Shown here piece after piece: positions 23,892-35,045 of a DNA stretch of 64,000 nucleotides. This DNA comes from Rhizomucor pusillus (taxonomy: Eukaryota; Mucoromycota; Mucoromycetes; Mucorales; Lichtheimiaceae). The stretch is from assembly GCA_900175165.2 (NCBI GenBank), contig FWWN02000451.1, positions 1-64,000 on the forward strand, written 5' to 3'. The position numbers were made by a program, and so were the translations under genes. Numbering within the stretch: position 1 is the stretch's first letter; every line of letters begins with the position of its first letter. A model generated the notes under the pieces. It had not been told where the DNA came from. It was given only the letters and a program-made list of their open reading frames with translations, and did no database searches.

Positions 23892-25069
23892 CTAATATTC
23901 TATCCCTATCTTACCTTTACTCTCGCTCTCAAGCTTTTCCAGTCTTTGCACGGACTTAAACCCTACATGCTCCAAGAGGTATTTTTCATAGTCTTCAGGT
24001 TTAAAACTAAGGCTCTTGAAAACAGAATACATGTGCTACCAAAAATGTTTAGAACGCCAACCGATGTGGAAGAGCATCTTATAGGAATACTTGCTTCGTC
24101 CTCCTTGGCTCGTCGTTCGAATGTATTGAATTCTTGGGGTTCCAATATCAGTGCTCCTCCAGGTTTGATACAATTGTATGTTTTCTGGAAAAATCGTTTG
24201 AGGCCATCATCGCCGTGGTGTAGCTGAATCCATTTTGTGATGCTCATTCTAGGATAATACAGTGTCAAATATATAAATACTCTCATATTCGAGGAACCGT
24301 ACTTACGCAAGCACGGTGTGGTATTGCTCTATGTGTTCTTTTACCCCTTCTTCCATCCAATCGCCTGCTTTAAATTTGACATTGAAGGGGAACTCTGTGC
24401 TTTCAAATCCAGGCGGAGTGTGCATAGGCATATAGCCGTACAAATTGCTCATAGACCGCGGAAAGTAGTGGAATCGCATTTGGATGTCAATATTCCACTC
24501 TTTCTTCGTGGGATCACATAGAGAGTACGCCATCCTGACATTTTGTTTCGCTTTGTGCACCAAAGCTTCATCAATGTCGATTCCTAATACATATGCCGGC
24601 AGATATCGCATTGCTAAGGATGAATCGTAGGCATGTTAGGAGGACATGTGTTCATCCACCCGTGATGGCGCTTTTTACCTAGTGCTATTGTGAAATTTCC
24701 AGAATTGCATCCAATATCCAGCACCTTTTTATCTCGGAATAGCTCGGCGTCCAAAACGTCGAGACGTCTATCGGCTTTGCCTTTACCACGTCGATTTCTA
24801 CAGATTCATTAAAATCCACTGCTCCCATGCGCATCTGCGGTTTTGTAATGATAGAAAGGCAGGACTTACTCGTAATATTTGGGGTAATTGCCATAAGGAT
24901 ACATCTGCATCTCCTTTGAAGATCGGAAATCTCGAGTCTGATCGCCGTCCGAGCGACTAGACTTGTCTCCTTTCTCGTCCCGTTCGTTGATAGATTGCTC
25001 CGTTTTGACACGTTTTGGAGGCTGATCGTTGTGCTGAAGAATGCGTCGTTTTTCCGGGAGTTCGCTCAT
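23892..25069 (-). CDS. Bin3-type RNA methyltransferase (MEPCE/BCDIN3 family)
   Basis: Bin3 enzymes add a methyl group to the gamma-phosphate at the 5' end of small RNAs (7SK in animals, U6 and telomerase-associated RNA in fission yeast). Exons are 25069-24870, 24797-24679, 24613-24307, 24248-24095 and 24035-23892, giving 307 residues. After a charged, Lys-rich N-terminus comes YPYGNYPKYYENRRGKGK. The SAM motif follows as KKVLDIGCNSGNFTIALA with VLGIDID. The Bin3 signature ALA-MSITKWIQLHHGDDGLKRF is followed by PGGALILEPQEFNTF. The last intron has a GC donor; using it restores SLSFKPEDYEKYLLEHVGFKSV, the family's C-terminal block, whereas reading through gives nonsense. A further short exon after a GTAAGA near 23903 is possible. 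Nuclear RNA capping is the likely role. Confidence 0.87.
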
Positions 25070-25486
25070 GTTTTATCTAGCATGAAGAAAAATGGGGAGC
25101 GCGCGTTAGTTTTTTCCCACTCCTCATTTCCATACGAAAATTCTCGTGATCCCGTCGAAAGAAAAACTTATATAACATAACAAAGAAGAGACGAACTGCA
25201 TATTCATTTTTGTATGTACATACACATTGAAGCAAAGAAAGGGGAAGGGGGATCAGAGAAAAAAGCTTTCCATTGGAAATAGCACTTGGGTTGCAAACAG
25301 CTATATAGAAAAAGACACATGAGAGAGAGGGAGAATCCGTAATGGGGGGGGAAGAAAAATAAAGAAAGAAATAAGAAAGGAAATGTTTGGGTATGAAATC
25401 GAGAGTGAGTTTGTGAGGATGTGCTGCTGGAATCCATCGATACATTTACAAAGGCACAGAGCGAAATAAGTAAGGGGAGGAGTTCA
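25070..25486. other. Intergenic, purine-rich
   Basis: No gene. The stretch has a purine-rich region (GAAAGG, GGGGGG near 25345) and would hold the Bin3 gene's promoter and the 3' UTR of the SWIB gene. Confidence 0.4.
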
Positions 25487-27173
25487 TCACATAACAGTCG
25501 CAGACGCGGATGCAGAAAGCATATTCTCTCCCTCCTTTGGTGTTACTACATCGGGCGTCTCCGCTGTGACAGCGGGTGAGGTATCCACCTCATCAGTGGG
25601 TTCGGCTTTAATCTGCTGTTTGTCCGAGGAGCTGTCGTCCGGTGTCTTGTTGGTCAAATGTTCAGACAAGTATTTGTTCATGGTAAATCCATTCACTCGG
25701 TCCATATTGAAAATTCCTTTAAGCTTTTCGTCGCAAAGAATGAATCTGCGATCGGCAGGGTCCTGAAGATTGTTATCTTTAATGTAGGACCATACTTTTT
25801 TAACCACCTTGGGTCGTGACATCTGTTGTATTACTGGCGGTGAGTAAAGTGGTCTTTGAAAAGCTTTTTGGTTTAGTAGTACCTCGGCTTCTCCAACAAG
25901 GGCAAACAAGGCTGGACTGAGCAGCAGCGGCTTGTCCAAGCCCGTTTTGCGTTTCGGTCTGGGAGGAGCATTTGGATCGACAGGTTCTTTAGATTTAGCC
26001 TTCTTCTTTCTCGATTTCGCATTCTTTTTGGGTGCCACTAAATCGAAGCTAAATTCACCCACTTCGTTCTCCTTGCGTTGTTTGTGGTTCAAATTCAAAT
26101 GCATTTGCGGATAAGGTTGATGATGAGCCATGGTGGGTATCGGCGACTGGAAGTTGCTCTGAGGCGGGTAACGACGGTAAGGATTGGGAGTGCTGCCCGG
26201 CATTGGCATATTTCCCCGTTGATGCTGCTGCTGTTGTTGGTGATGGTGATGATGCGGTTGCTGGTGAGGAGTCATGGGACCAAGGTTCGGAACCACATTA
26301 TAGGCTTGTGAATACGCCCTAGTGGACACGGGGCCATGGTGAGTTTGATGCTGTTGCTGAAGCTGTTGCTGCTGCTGCTGGGGCGATATCATATGCATCG
26401 TTGTCTGTGAAAATACGTTCTGGTCCGGAAAGGGGGGCGCCATAGACTGCGGCGTGGAGACTTGCTGTGGTGAATACATTTGCGGCTGCGGAGGTGCCGG
26501 TCGATACGACGGATACGTCAGATACGCTTGTCGCTGGTTCTGGAGCGCTGCAGCGGCTGCGGCGGCAGCAGCAGCAGCAGCTGATGTTGCCGTTGCTGCT
26601 GAGCGTGGAGGAGGCGGGTGGGATTGCTGCTGTTGCTCTGGTAGCATCTGTATGCGTGCTGGGATCGACTGTGGTGAGGCGCTCAAGGCCGGTGTCGACA
26701 TTGACATACCATTGAATTCCGGATATGAATTGAGTTGCATTAGCGAGTTGTCAAGAAAGCCCATGGCGTCAGTTCCAGGCGTTGAAATAGCCGGTTGAGT
26801 CATGTATGGAGGTCGCTGCTGCTGCTGCTGCTGCTGCTGCCGTGCCATGTAGGTCTGTTGTTGGAGGGTCGGCTGTTGATCAACGAGCGTCAGGGCCGAC
26901 TGCATATTGCGTTGATCAGGACGATAGTAGTCCATGTTGACAATTCTGGGATTACTCTTGTCAACGGTGTTGGGGACGGATGTGATGCCGAAGGAAGCGT
27001 AAATTGTAGGGTCTGCATGAAGAAAGAAGAAAGAAACGCCATTTAATGATCCATCACGCCTCCTCCCTTAACTCCCACTCCCCGCACAGCCCCCCTCTCA
27101 GCTCCCATCCTTGGACCCTTCGCCGGACAAGGTCGATGGCCTTACCTTGAAAGATAAACTGATTCTGGTCCAT
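25487..27173 (-). CDS. Gln-rich protein with C-terminal SWIB/MDM2 domain
   Basis: Exon 1 (27173-27146) and exon 2 (27012-25487) join to 517 residues starting MDQNQFIFQDPTIYASFG. The first 300 residues are low complexity, with poly-Gln, poly-Ala, His-rich and Pro-rich tracts, as in transcription co-factors. A basic KKNAKSRKKKAKSK stretch and a P-x-RPKRKTG linker precede the SWIB domain at about residues 360-450 (LLLSPALFALVGE, RPKVVKKVWSYIKDNNLQD, RRFILCDEKLKGIF). SWIB domains occur in SWI/SNF BAF60 proteins, in Pol I factor UAF30 and in Tri1; this architecture could belong to any of these. A nuclear chromatin or transcription role is inferred. The intron is 133 bp, long for this window. Long antisense frames across the repeats are shadows of codon repetition. 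Confidence 0.82.
26816..26841. repeat. CTG/CAG trinucleotide run (poly-Gln)
   Basis: About nine uninterrupted GCT/CTG units encode the first Gln tract of the SWIB protein. A shorter related run sits near 26365-26380. Confidence 0.9.
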
Positions 27174-29882
27174 CAAGTCGATATGCGGGTGGTGCCGGTT
27201 TGGGCAAAAAATGTGGGTAACGTGAAGGGAAACAACCGGAAATTATTTCACTTGTACCGAAATAACAACGTTGCTACCTCCAATTGTGTCTAAAGTGCTG
27301 TTCTCTACTCAAAGCAAATAGAGTAAAAGTAAAAGCAATAAGGCAATGACAAAAAGAGAAGAAGTCGGATGGGAGCACGGGAAGGGGAAAAAAGGCACGC
27401 TGCACAATGAGGGCACAGTATATCTGTACTATAAAATTGACAAGGCACTCCGTGACCTTCCTTGCAGTGTCTTTTCGCTTGTGGTCCGCATTGACACACA
27501 CACTCTCACACACACACACACACACACGCTATACATACCTGGCACACAGACATGTACCCGCTTTTGTAAATAATGATTCGAGGTTTCGACGATCGTTAAA
27601 GAGCTGCGGTTGTTACTCTGCAGCTTCGTTCCTCCTCCTTTTCCGTTCCGCGTTCGATATTTCTGTTCCCGCCGTATCACCTCTACTGCTTCGGATCGTC
27701 GGGCTGTGCTTGAACAGCGGCATGTCCGTCTTGGCCCTGATGTGTGGACAGTAGGCGTTCAAACCTATTGCTCCCTCAAGTGTATTTCGATCAACCAGAG
27801 CTATGATCCTCAGGGATCGGGAGGGGGAAAGCATACCTGAATCCATTTATAGATACCATCGACGTGCACTTGGCGGTTGCACCCCGCGTTCCAGTTCTTT
27901 TCCTTTAAATGTTCCCCCTTTAAAGTGATAAGGAGATCAGTTTCGATCTCTTTTACCCGCAGTAAAACACAATCAAGTATAAGGCAATGAAAGAAATGAA
28001 GCCGCAGCATTGGATTGCACATGTGAAAAAATAGATAAATGGATAGTATTGATAATATCGATAAGAGGATAAAGAAAAGAATACCAATAAAAACTAGATG
28101 GCCCCGCTGCACGTTGGCTTGACAGGTAGGGATGATTTCATTTCGGGACCTTTATATTTGGATATTTGTTAATGAAAAGTACTCGTTTGTCATGCTTGAA
28201 CGAGGAGTCTAGTTACTGCTGTTCTGTGCTCCTCAATGCTGCGTCAGCCACAGGCATTGTGACCAGCTGTCAATACTTGTTTCCGTATCGGATGCGAATT
28301 CCCAAACCCAACGCGACCTTGTGAAAAAAGGGGGAAAGCTTAATTAAAATAATAATAAAAAATGTTAACATTCAATTCATTTTTCATTGATCTACAAGCA
28401 TACCTTTTCAAAGGTATACTATTACTAGGGCCTCATGAACCCAAACCATGCAGAAAGGGGTTTTTGATCAAATTGCTAAAGCGCAGGAGACGGACCTAGA
28501 AGAAATTCTCACAAGGCAGACACAGCAGGGACACAAATAGCATCCTGGGTAAATTTATTCTACCAGCGATCGAATAGATTATCACGAAAACTTTATCATC
28601 ACAAATTGTTATGTTTCTACCAATGGATACTATACATCCACTGAGCTTTGAATGGCTGCAAATGCTGTATCATGATAAAGCACACGTAATGGATCGTCCC
28701 TAATAGTCAATCGCCGATTAAGAGATGAGCAGCATCCAAAAGGCATGAATGGACTGTAAGTTTCACAGGGTTCAAGCGTGGTACAAGATATTTCGCAGCT
28801 GATGCAGTTTTTCGCTCTTCCTTCTGGTAATAATAATATGCACACAATAAATTTCGTTCGTAGGTTGGAGTCTATTCCAGTACAACCGCTGCCGATTAAT
28901 TCGCATCAAACGTCTGCTACCCCATTGGTAATCAAATCTGTAGTCTTCGCAGTAAATATGTATAAGCTGCATGTCGTATTTTTAGATGATGGGACTGTAA
29001 TTGATATCGGATTGAGTTGCATAAAAATTAAATGGAATAATTGTCAAAATTTCACCAATATCTAACATGTCGTTGATCGTTTGATTGATATAGATTACTT
29101 CTGGAGGGTTGTAAAGGACCTTCCTTCTTCCTCCAGCATATCTGTCAATTCCATTAAAGATATCTCATTGTACTTTACTTGATGTCATATATCGTTACAT
29201 TACTATATTATGTAGAACGGCAAAAAACGCTGCATATTTATAATCCATCGTGGCTTTGAAAGTACCAAAGGCAAGTTCTACATTTAGTAGTAGCAGTAGT
29301 AGTAGAAAACCGCCCTGACGATCTGATCGAAGAGTGAATCTGAATATGGAAAGCATGCGACTGAAATGCTTAAAGTACGCATAATGACAAGTAAATCAAG
29401 GGCCGTGCGAGGACTTTTCTGCATCAACCGCTTTTGGTACCTGCAGGCATTTCCATATTGCATGGTGGTTCGACAGATATACAGAGTGTTTGTACCTGTC
29501 TGTATGTGGAAATAGAAGGTTGACACTGTACTAGAAAGTCAAGAACAGGAAGCATTAAAGTTTCGAAACTTGCAATGTTACATAAAATCGAGCATATTTG
29601 GTCAAGCGATACATCTTCGCTGTCGATATCCGTTAGATATATAAGCTTTTGTGAGCACATACCAGAAAAAGATTGCTAGAATGGATCGAGGCCCTTTGCC
29701 CATTGAAAATCACACCATTTTCTTGATCGACTGGGTGCGGTCTGCCATGAAGTCCGAGATGTCGCACAAAGGGACGGGCCGTCCGGGGCGGAGAGCAGAG
29801 ATGCGAACTGTTGTGACCGCTGGAGATAGACCGACTTTTTAAAAGCGATACCTCTGGGACTCTTCTAACATCTGGTGGCATC
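27174..29882. other. Long intergenic region between SWIB gene and CYP51
   Basis: 2.7 kb with no supported gene. It holds a (CA)n microsatellite (27494-27528), purine-rich and pyrimidine-rich tracts, and short frames that look random. One short frame opening MQKGVFDQIAKAQETD at about 28449 and one near 28620-28710 (HPLSFEWLQMLYHD) could be decayed coding pieces, but no family is recognised. The two flanking genes diverge, so both promoters must lie here. Confidence 0.4.
27494..27528. repeat. (CA)n microsatellite
   Basis: A dinucleotide ACAC tract of about 35 bp, broken once by CTCT near 27503-27506. Confidence 0.9.
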
Positions 29883-31673
29883 ATGGCTTTGATATCCCTC
29901 GCCATCTCGTACCTCCCGGCGGTGTTGGCTTACGGTGCTCTCGTCATCGCTGTGGCCTTTGCAATTCACATTCTCTCCCAATTGGTAAGCGCAAATGCAA
30001 AGATAATGTCTTCTACGTGGAGGCTTAATGGCCGTTGTGTCTGTAGATTGTTCCCAAGGACCCTAGACAACCTCCTGTCGTCTTTTCATGGATCCCATTC
30101 CTTGGAAATGCTATCGACTTTGGAATGTAAGTATAGTAATAGCAAGTCGTTATATGCACGGTAATTTTAATACTTTTGCAAACCTAGGAACCCGATTGAA
30201 TTTTTGAAGAACTGCCAACAGAAATACGGTGATGTCTTCACTTTCCACATGGTTGGCAAGCGTGTCACCGTGTGCCTTGGTGCTGATGGCAACCAATTCG
30301 TTTTCAACAGCAAGCAAAATTTGTCTTCTGCTGCTGCTGCTTACAACCACATGACGAAATACGTCTTTGGACCTGAAGTCGTTTACGATGCTCCGCACAG
30401 TGTCTTTATGGAACAGAAGCGGTAAGTATTGAGCAAAGAAAGAAATTTTAAGAATGATCTTCGTCTTAAAGCTCTTGTTAATCCCTATTTTGCAGCTTCA
30501 TCAAGGCAGGTTTGAATTCGGAATGCTTCCGTCAGCATGTGCCTATGATTGTTGAGGAGACTACAGAATTCTTCAAGAACTTTGCCAAACCCTCCGGCAA
30601 AATGGAAGCATACTCGACTTTTGGTAAACTCATCATCAACACCGCCTCGCGTTGCCTTATGGGCAAGGAGATTCGCGCCAACTTGGACTCGAGCGTCGCA
30701 AAGCTTTACTACGATCTTGACCAGGGATTCCAGCCTATCAACTTTATGTTCCCTAACTTACCCTTGCCCTCCTACCGACGACGTGACATTGCCTGCCAGA
30801 AGATGGCTGAGCTATACACTAGCATCATCAAGAAGAGAAAGGAAACCGGTGACAACGTAAGCGCGGTGCGTTGTTATGACAACAGGATTGCATGATAACC
30901 AATTTATCTTTTCATAGAGCAACGCCGATTTGCTCCAAGCATTGATGGATGCCACCTACAAGGATGGTACTTCTATTCCTGAAAAGCACATTGCTGGTAT
31001 GATGATTGCGGTTCTTTTCGGCGGTCAGCACACCTCTGCCACTACTTCTGCCTGGACCATTCTCGAGCTGGCCGACAAACCTGAACTCGTCAAGGCTCTG
31101 CGTCAGGAACAGATCGAAAAGCTTGGATCATTGAAGGCGGAGCTTACCTTTGATAATCTCAAAGAGTTGACCTTGTTGGAAGCCTGCATCCGCGAAACTC
31201 TTCGTCTGCACCCACCGATTTTCCAGATGATGCGCAAAGTCATTGCTGACAAGGTTGTGTTTGAAAAGTACGGATATGAAATCCCCAAGGGCAACCATCT
31301 CTGTGCTGCACCTGGTGTCACCCAAGTTGATGAACAATACTTTAACGAGCCTCTTCGTTACAACCCCTACCGTTGGATTGAAAAGACTGATCCCGTCCAT
31401 AAAATGGAAGTTGGTGACGATGCTAACGAAGACTATGGTTTCGGTGCTGTCGGTATCTCTTCCAAGAGCCCCTTCCTTCCGTTTGGTGCCGGTCGTCACC
31501 GATGCATTGGCGAGCAATTTGGTTACCTTCAACTCAAGACTATCTTGGCTACCTACATCCGCATGTTTGATTTCGCGCCCGAACACGGCTCTGGCGTCCC
31601 CAAGCCTGACTACACCTCCATGGTAGTCGTGCCACAGCACCCGAGCAACGTCAGCTATACATGGAGAGAATAA
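29883..31673 (+). CDS. ERG11: Lanosterol 14-alpha-demethylase (CYP51/ERG11)
   Basis: CYP51 removes the 14-alpha-methyl group of lanosterol or eburicol in ergosterol synthesis and is the azole target. Exons are 29883-29984, 30047-30126, 30188-30421, 30496-30856 and 30918-31673, giving 510 residues, the usual length. One N-terminal ER anchor (residues about 8-32) precedes VPKDPRQPPVVFSWIPFLG. The B-C region reads VFGPEVVYDAPHSVFMEQKR. The I-helix carries FGGQHTSATTSAW, the CYP51 form of the oxygen-binding motif. The K-helix is ETLR, and the haem loop is FGAGRHRCIGE with the ligand Cys at about 455. Tyr127 corresponds to the position where one Mucorales paralogue group (F5) is reported to have Phe. 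Having Tyr suggests the F1 type. All exon joins are clean. Confidence 0.96.
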
Positions 31674-32402
31674 TATAAAGTACTTTACAATCTAATCTAG
31701 TTCGTCATTTTGCTTTGCTATTGTCCTTCTTTCTTTTTTCTTAATGATGCTTTCTTTGAAAAATGCAATACATACAGTACTATTTAAACCAATTTATTGA
31801 ATACCTCCTCTCTTTCGATTACTCAGAATGTGTAATTCGTAGCTACCGACATTTGTTGATCATATTTCTGCCTACGCAAATGCAATGTGCTGGAATTTGG
31901 AAAGAAACAAACTCGTTTGAACAGAACAGAGAATGAGCTCGTTCTGGTGTGTGTTTTTGGCCAGCATGCACAAGCATCTCAACAAACGGATTACATATCT
32001 GCTCCTACGATAAGTCTTACAAAATACAGTAAGACCATGCTTCAAGTTGCGTTCAGTAACAACTACTACAGAACAGTTTCTTCAGTCCGAAAGCGCTGAC
32101 TATATGACCCTGGTCTCCGGTCTTCAAAATTTGGGTACGCTTAATTGATATGATTTTTGATGGAATTCCCCACATTTGTAAGTAACTCGGTGTAGAATTA
32201 CAATAGGTTGCTCAGTCGCCATTGAGGATGCTTTGCTGTAATCAACATACTGAATATAATTCGTTTCTCCTTAAATTGTGCTAGCTACATATCGAAGTCC
32301 GGTAACTGCATCCTCAAGTCCTACGTGTGACGAGGTGGCAAGGGAGAATAAGGAACAGAAAGAGGAATGGTGCTACATAGTTTTTGACACGATACCGCTG
32401 CT
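31674..32402. other. Intergenic
   Basis: CYP51 3' flank and upstream region of the kinase-Sel1 relic. No gene is recognised; there is a small plus-strand frame at 31887-32099 without features. Confidence 0.4.
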
Positions 32403-34670
32403 ATGGAGACACCGCCTTCAACGCCCATTGAGCCAGAGCTTTGCATCCTAGAAGACTGCAAGCTAGGTTCAGGCGCGTCTGGACTAGTGTACCTCTGCCG
32501 GTACAATGATCGCAAGGCCGCCATCATGCTGTTTCCAAATGCCTCGGAAGTCAAAAAGTATGTGCAAAAAGCCAGAATGTTAAAGAAGTTAAGGCACAGA
32601 AATATTACCCAGTTTTATGCTATATTATATAATATCACCAGGGCAAAGTCGGAATTGTCATCGACTATGCGAAGCGGGGATCACTAAGGGATGTCCTTGA
32701 ACGAGGCAAACTCGACAATAAGCCTAGGACCATAGAAAGGATCATGAACAACATTCTCAATGGCTTGTCATGTCTTCATGGACGTAGAATACTGAATCGT
32801 GATATCAGATCCATGAATATCTTACTTACACAAAAATATCAAGCCAAGATATGCGACTTTGGACTAGCGATCAAGCTGCGAGCATATAACAAGACCACTG
32901 CAAGAATTGGCACGCTTCGGTGGATGGATCCAGAACTTTTCGATGATGGATCTTTACACACTCGTGCTTCTGCCGTTTATGCTCTGGGATGGGTTCTTCG
33001 GGAGATGCTCGCAAAGAAAGTGCCGTACCATCATATCCACGATTTGTCGCTGGTCGAAAACAAGATACGAAACGGAGAACAGGGAGAGATGCCCAAAGAT
33101 GCACCTGAAAAATACATTGATATGATACAAGCATGCTGGGCTATTGATCCCAGAGAACGCCCAAGCGTCAAAAAGCTCAAGTCAATGCTATCGTTGAATA
33201 TCGAGAAGACGACGTAGAATTCCATCAAGAATTAGCCGAGAGTGATAATGATGATCAAAGTGATAGTGAAGAAAAAGCCAATGGCAATGATGACTACAAC
33301 GATACGCCGGCGCAACTGCCTTCTAAAGACGAAGTATCGTCATGGTCCAGTGTTATGGGCACAATTATTGCCCGTCGTTGCGACAGCCTTCCGGCGCCAC
33401 CTTCAAGTGATGAAGAAAGCGAGCATAAAGGTCCCCAAGCTTTGTTTCGGCAAGGAAGCCTTGACAGTGTCGTGAGCGAGTATAAGAGGGCCTTTGAAAT
33501 ATACAAAGCAGCCGCTGCCCACGACATCCCAGAAGCGCATTACGGTCCAGGTGAACTGTATCGGCTTGGTAAAGGCGTGCTACAAGACTATGCAAGGCGG
33601 CTGAGCATTACAGCAAAGCTGCTAAACTGGGGCATGCACCTGCAAGGTGCTCCCTAGGAAACTTGCACCGTGCAGGCAATGGCATCCCCAGGGGCCATAG
33701 CAAGGGACTTGAACTCTACAAAGAAGCTGCCAAGCAAGGATATGTACGTGCAAAGCGAGATATGGGCCACATGTACGAGACAGGACGTGGCGTACAAAAG
33801 GACTATGCAAAGGCATTTGAGCTGTACAAGGAAGCGGCCGAAAGCGGAGACCCAATCGCGAAATGCATCGTGGGCTTCCTCTACCAGCAGGGATTCGGTG
33901 TTTCTCAGGACTATATAAGGGCGATCCAGCTTTACACCGAAGCGGCTTCGGAAAATCATGCACGGACAATGGCCAATTTAGACACTATGTACGAGCGAGG
34001 CTTGGGCGTTCAGGTAGACTATGAAAAAGCTGCCAATCACTATTGGCGAGCAGCCAGACGAAGACAGCGTTGGGCCCAATTTAGACTTGCTTCTATGTAT
34101 GAGGAAGGACGCGGTGTACCCCAAAACTACAAGAAAGCCATCCAGTATTACAATGCCGCTGCTGCCAGCGGATACGGCGCAGCTCAATGCAGTTTGGCCC
34201 GTTTATACAAGGAAGGTCTCGGTGTATCCCAGGACTATGAAAAGGCCCTGCAGCTTTACAACCAAGCAATTCAAAATGGGAATACAGTTGCAAAATATTT
34301 CCTCGGGGAAATGTACGAGGAAGGCTTGGGTACGATCAAGGACTTGGATAAGGCGTTGGAACTCTACCACGAAGTTGCCGAGGGTGGAGCTTTCCGTGCG
34401 ATGGAAAAGCTCGGTTGGATGTATCAGAACGGGATAGTTGTTGATCAAGACTACGAAGCGGCAGCCGAATACTATACAGCGTCAGCTGAACACGGCAATC
34501 CAGAAGGTCAATATCTCTTGGCCAGCTTATATCAAGAAGAACTGGGGGTTAAGCAGTCCCGAGATAAAGCAATTGAACTTTACATGAAAGCTGCTGAGCA
34601 AGGTCATGACAAGGCAAGATCTGCCCTGTCGATTCTCTTAGAAGATACCTGTGATGTAAACGCATCATAA
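32403..34670 (+). pseudogene. TKL-type kinase fused to Sel1 repeats, with three frame breaks
   Basis: The kinase half opens at 32403 with a G-loop (LGSGASGLVYL). The beta-3 Lys appears replaced by Met (AAIML). A frame shift near 32616-32632 links to GKVGIVIDYAKRGSLRDVL. The catalytic loop is NRDIRSMNILL (HRD to NRD), DFG is intact (CDFGLA), and GTLRWMDPEL and RPSVKKLKSM follow. A second shift near 33195 leads into an acidic linker (DDQSDSEEKANGNDD). A third near 33600 links to a run of about eleven Sel1-like repeats of 36 residues (pattern A-x-ELY-x-EAAE-x-G-x2-A-x3-LG-x-MYE-x-G-x-GV-x-DY) ending at 34670. Kinase plus Sel1 fusions are abundant in Mucoromycota such as Rhizophagus. With three shifts this copy is probably dead, though assembly indels cannot be excluded. 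The shift sites are AT-rich or repeat-like. Confidence 0.8.
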
Positions 34671-35045
34671 TTAACTTTATTTGTTGCTTCCGGCCAGAAA
34701 AATAAATTATTAATTTTAACTATTGCAAAAGTGTTGACATTGGTCCTTATAAACTATTAGAAACGGCTATCAGCTTTTGACTACGAAAACCGAAACAGTA
34801 AAATTTCCTTTTTACTTTTTTCGGTGTTCGTGTTAAGTCATTCTCTCAAACCTTATCATGTCAGCAAGTGCAGGTGTCCCACGCTCCAGTGGTTCGGAGC
34901 AGACTGCTTTGGAAATGGCTCGTCTTCGATTGGCCGAGATGACAAATGGCGGACCAACTTTGAAGAGGCGCATCTCCATATAAAGGGATCTCGCATTGCC
35001 ACCAGTTCTTCTTTTTCTCTGTCCGTCTTTCTTTCTTGAAAAGTC
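34671..35045. promoter_or_regulatory. Upstream region and CT-rich leader of the aminotransferase gene
   Basis: Intergenic. A pyrimidine-rich tract (35007-35037, CTTCTTTTTCTCTG ... TTTCTTTC) lies just before the ATG, as is common at the transcription starts of highly expressed fungal genes. The role is inferred. Confidence 0.35.

Noticed and set aside
26454..26798. Plus-strand Ala/Gly-rich frame opposite the SWIB gene
   Set aside because: Antisense of CAG-type repeats; no start context or domain.
29284..29310. AGTAGTAG repeat near 29290
   Set aside because: A short imperfect microsatellite without coding or structural context.
31128..31640. Minus-strand 170-codon frame in CYP51
   Set aside because: Antisense of the last CYP51 exon.
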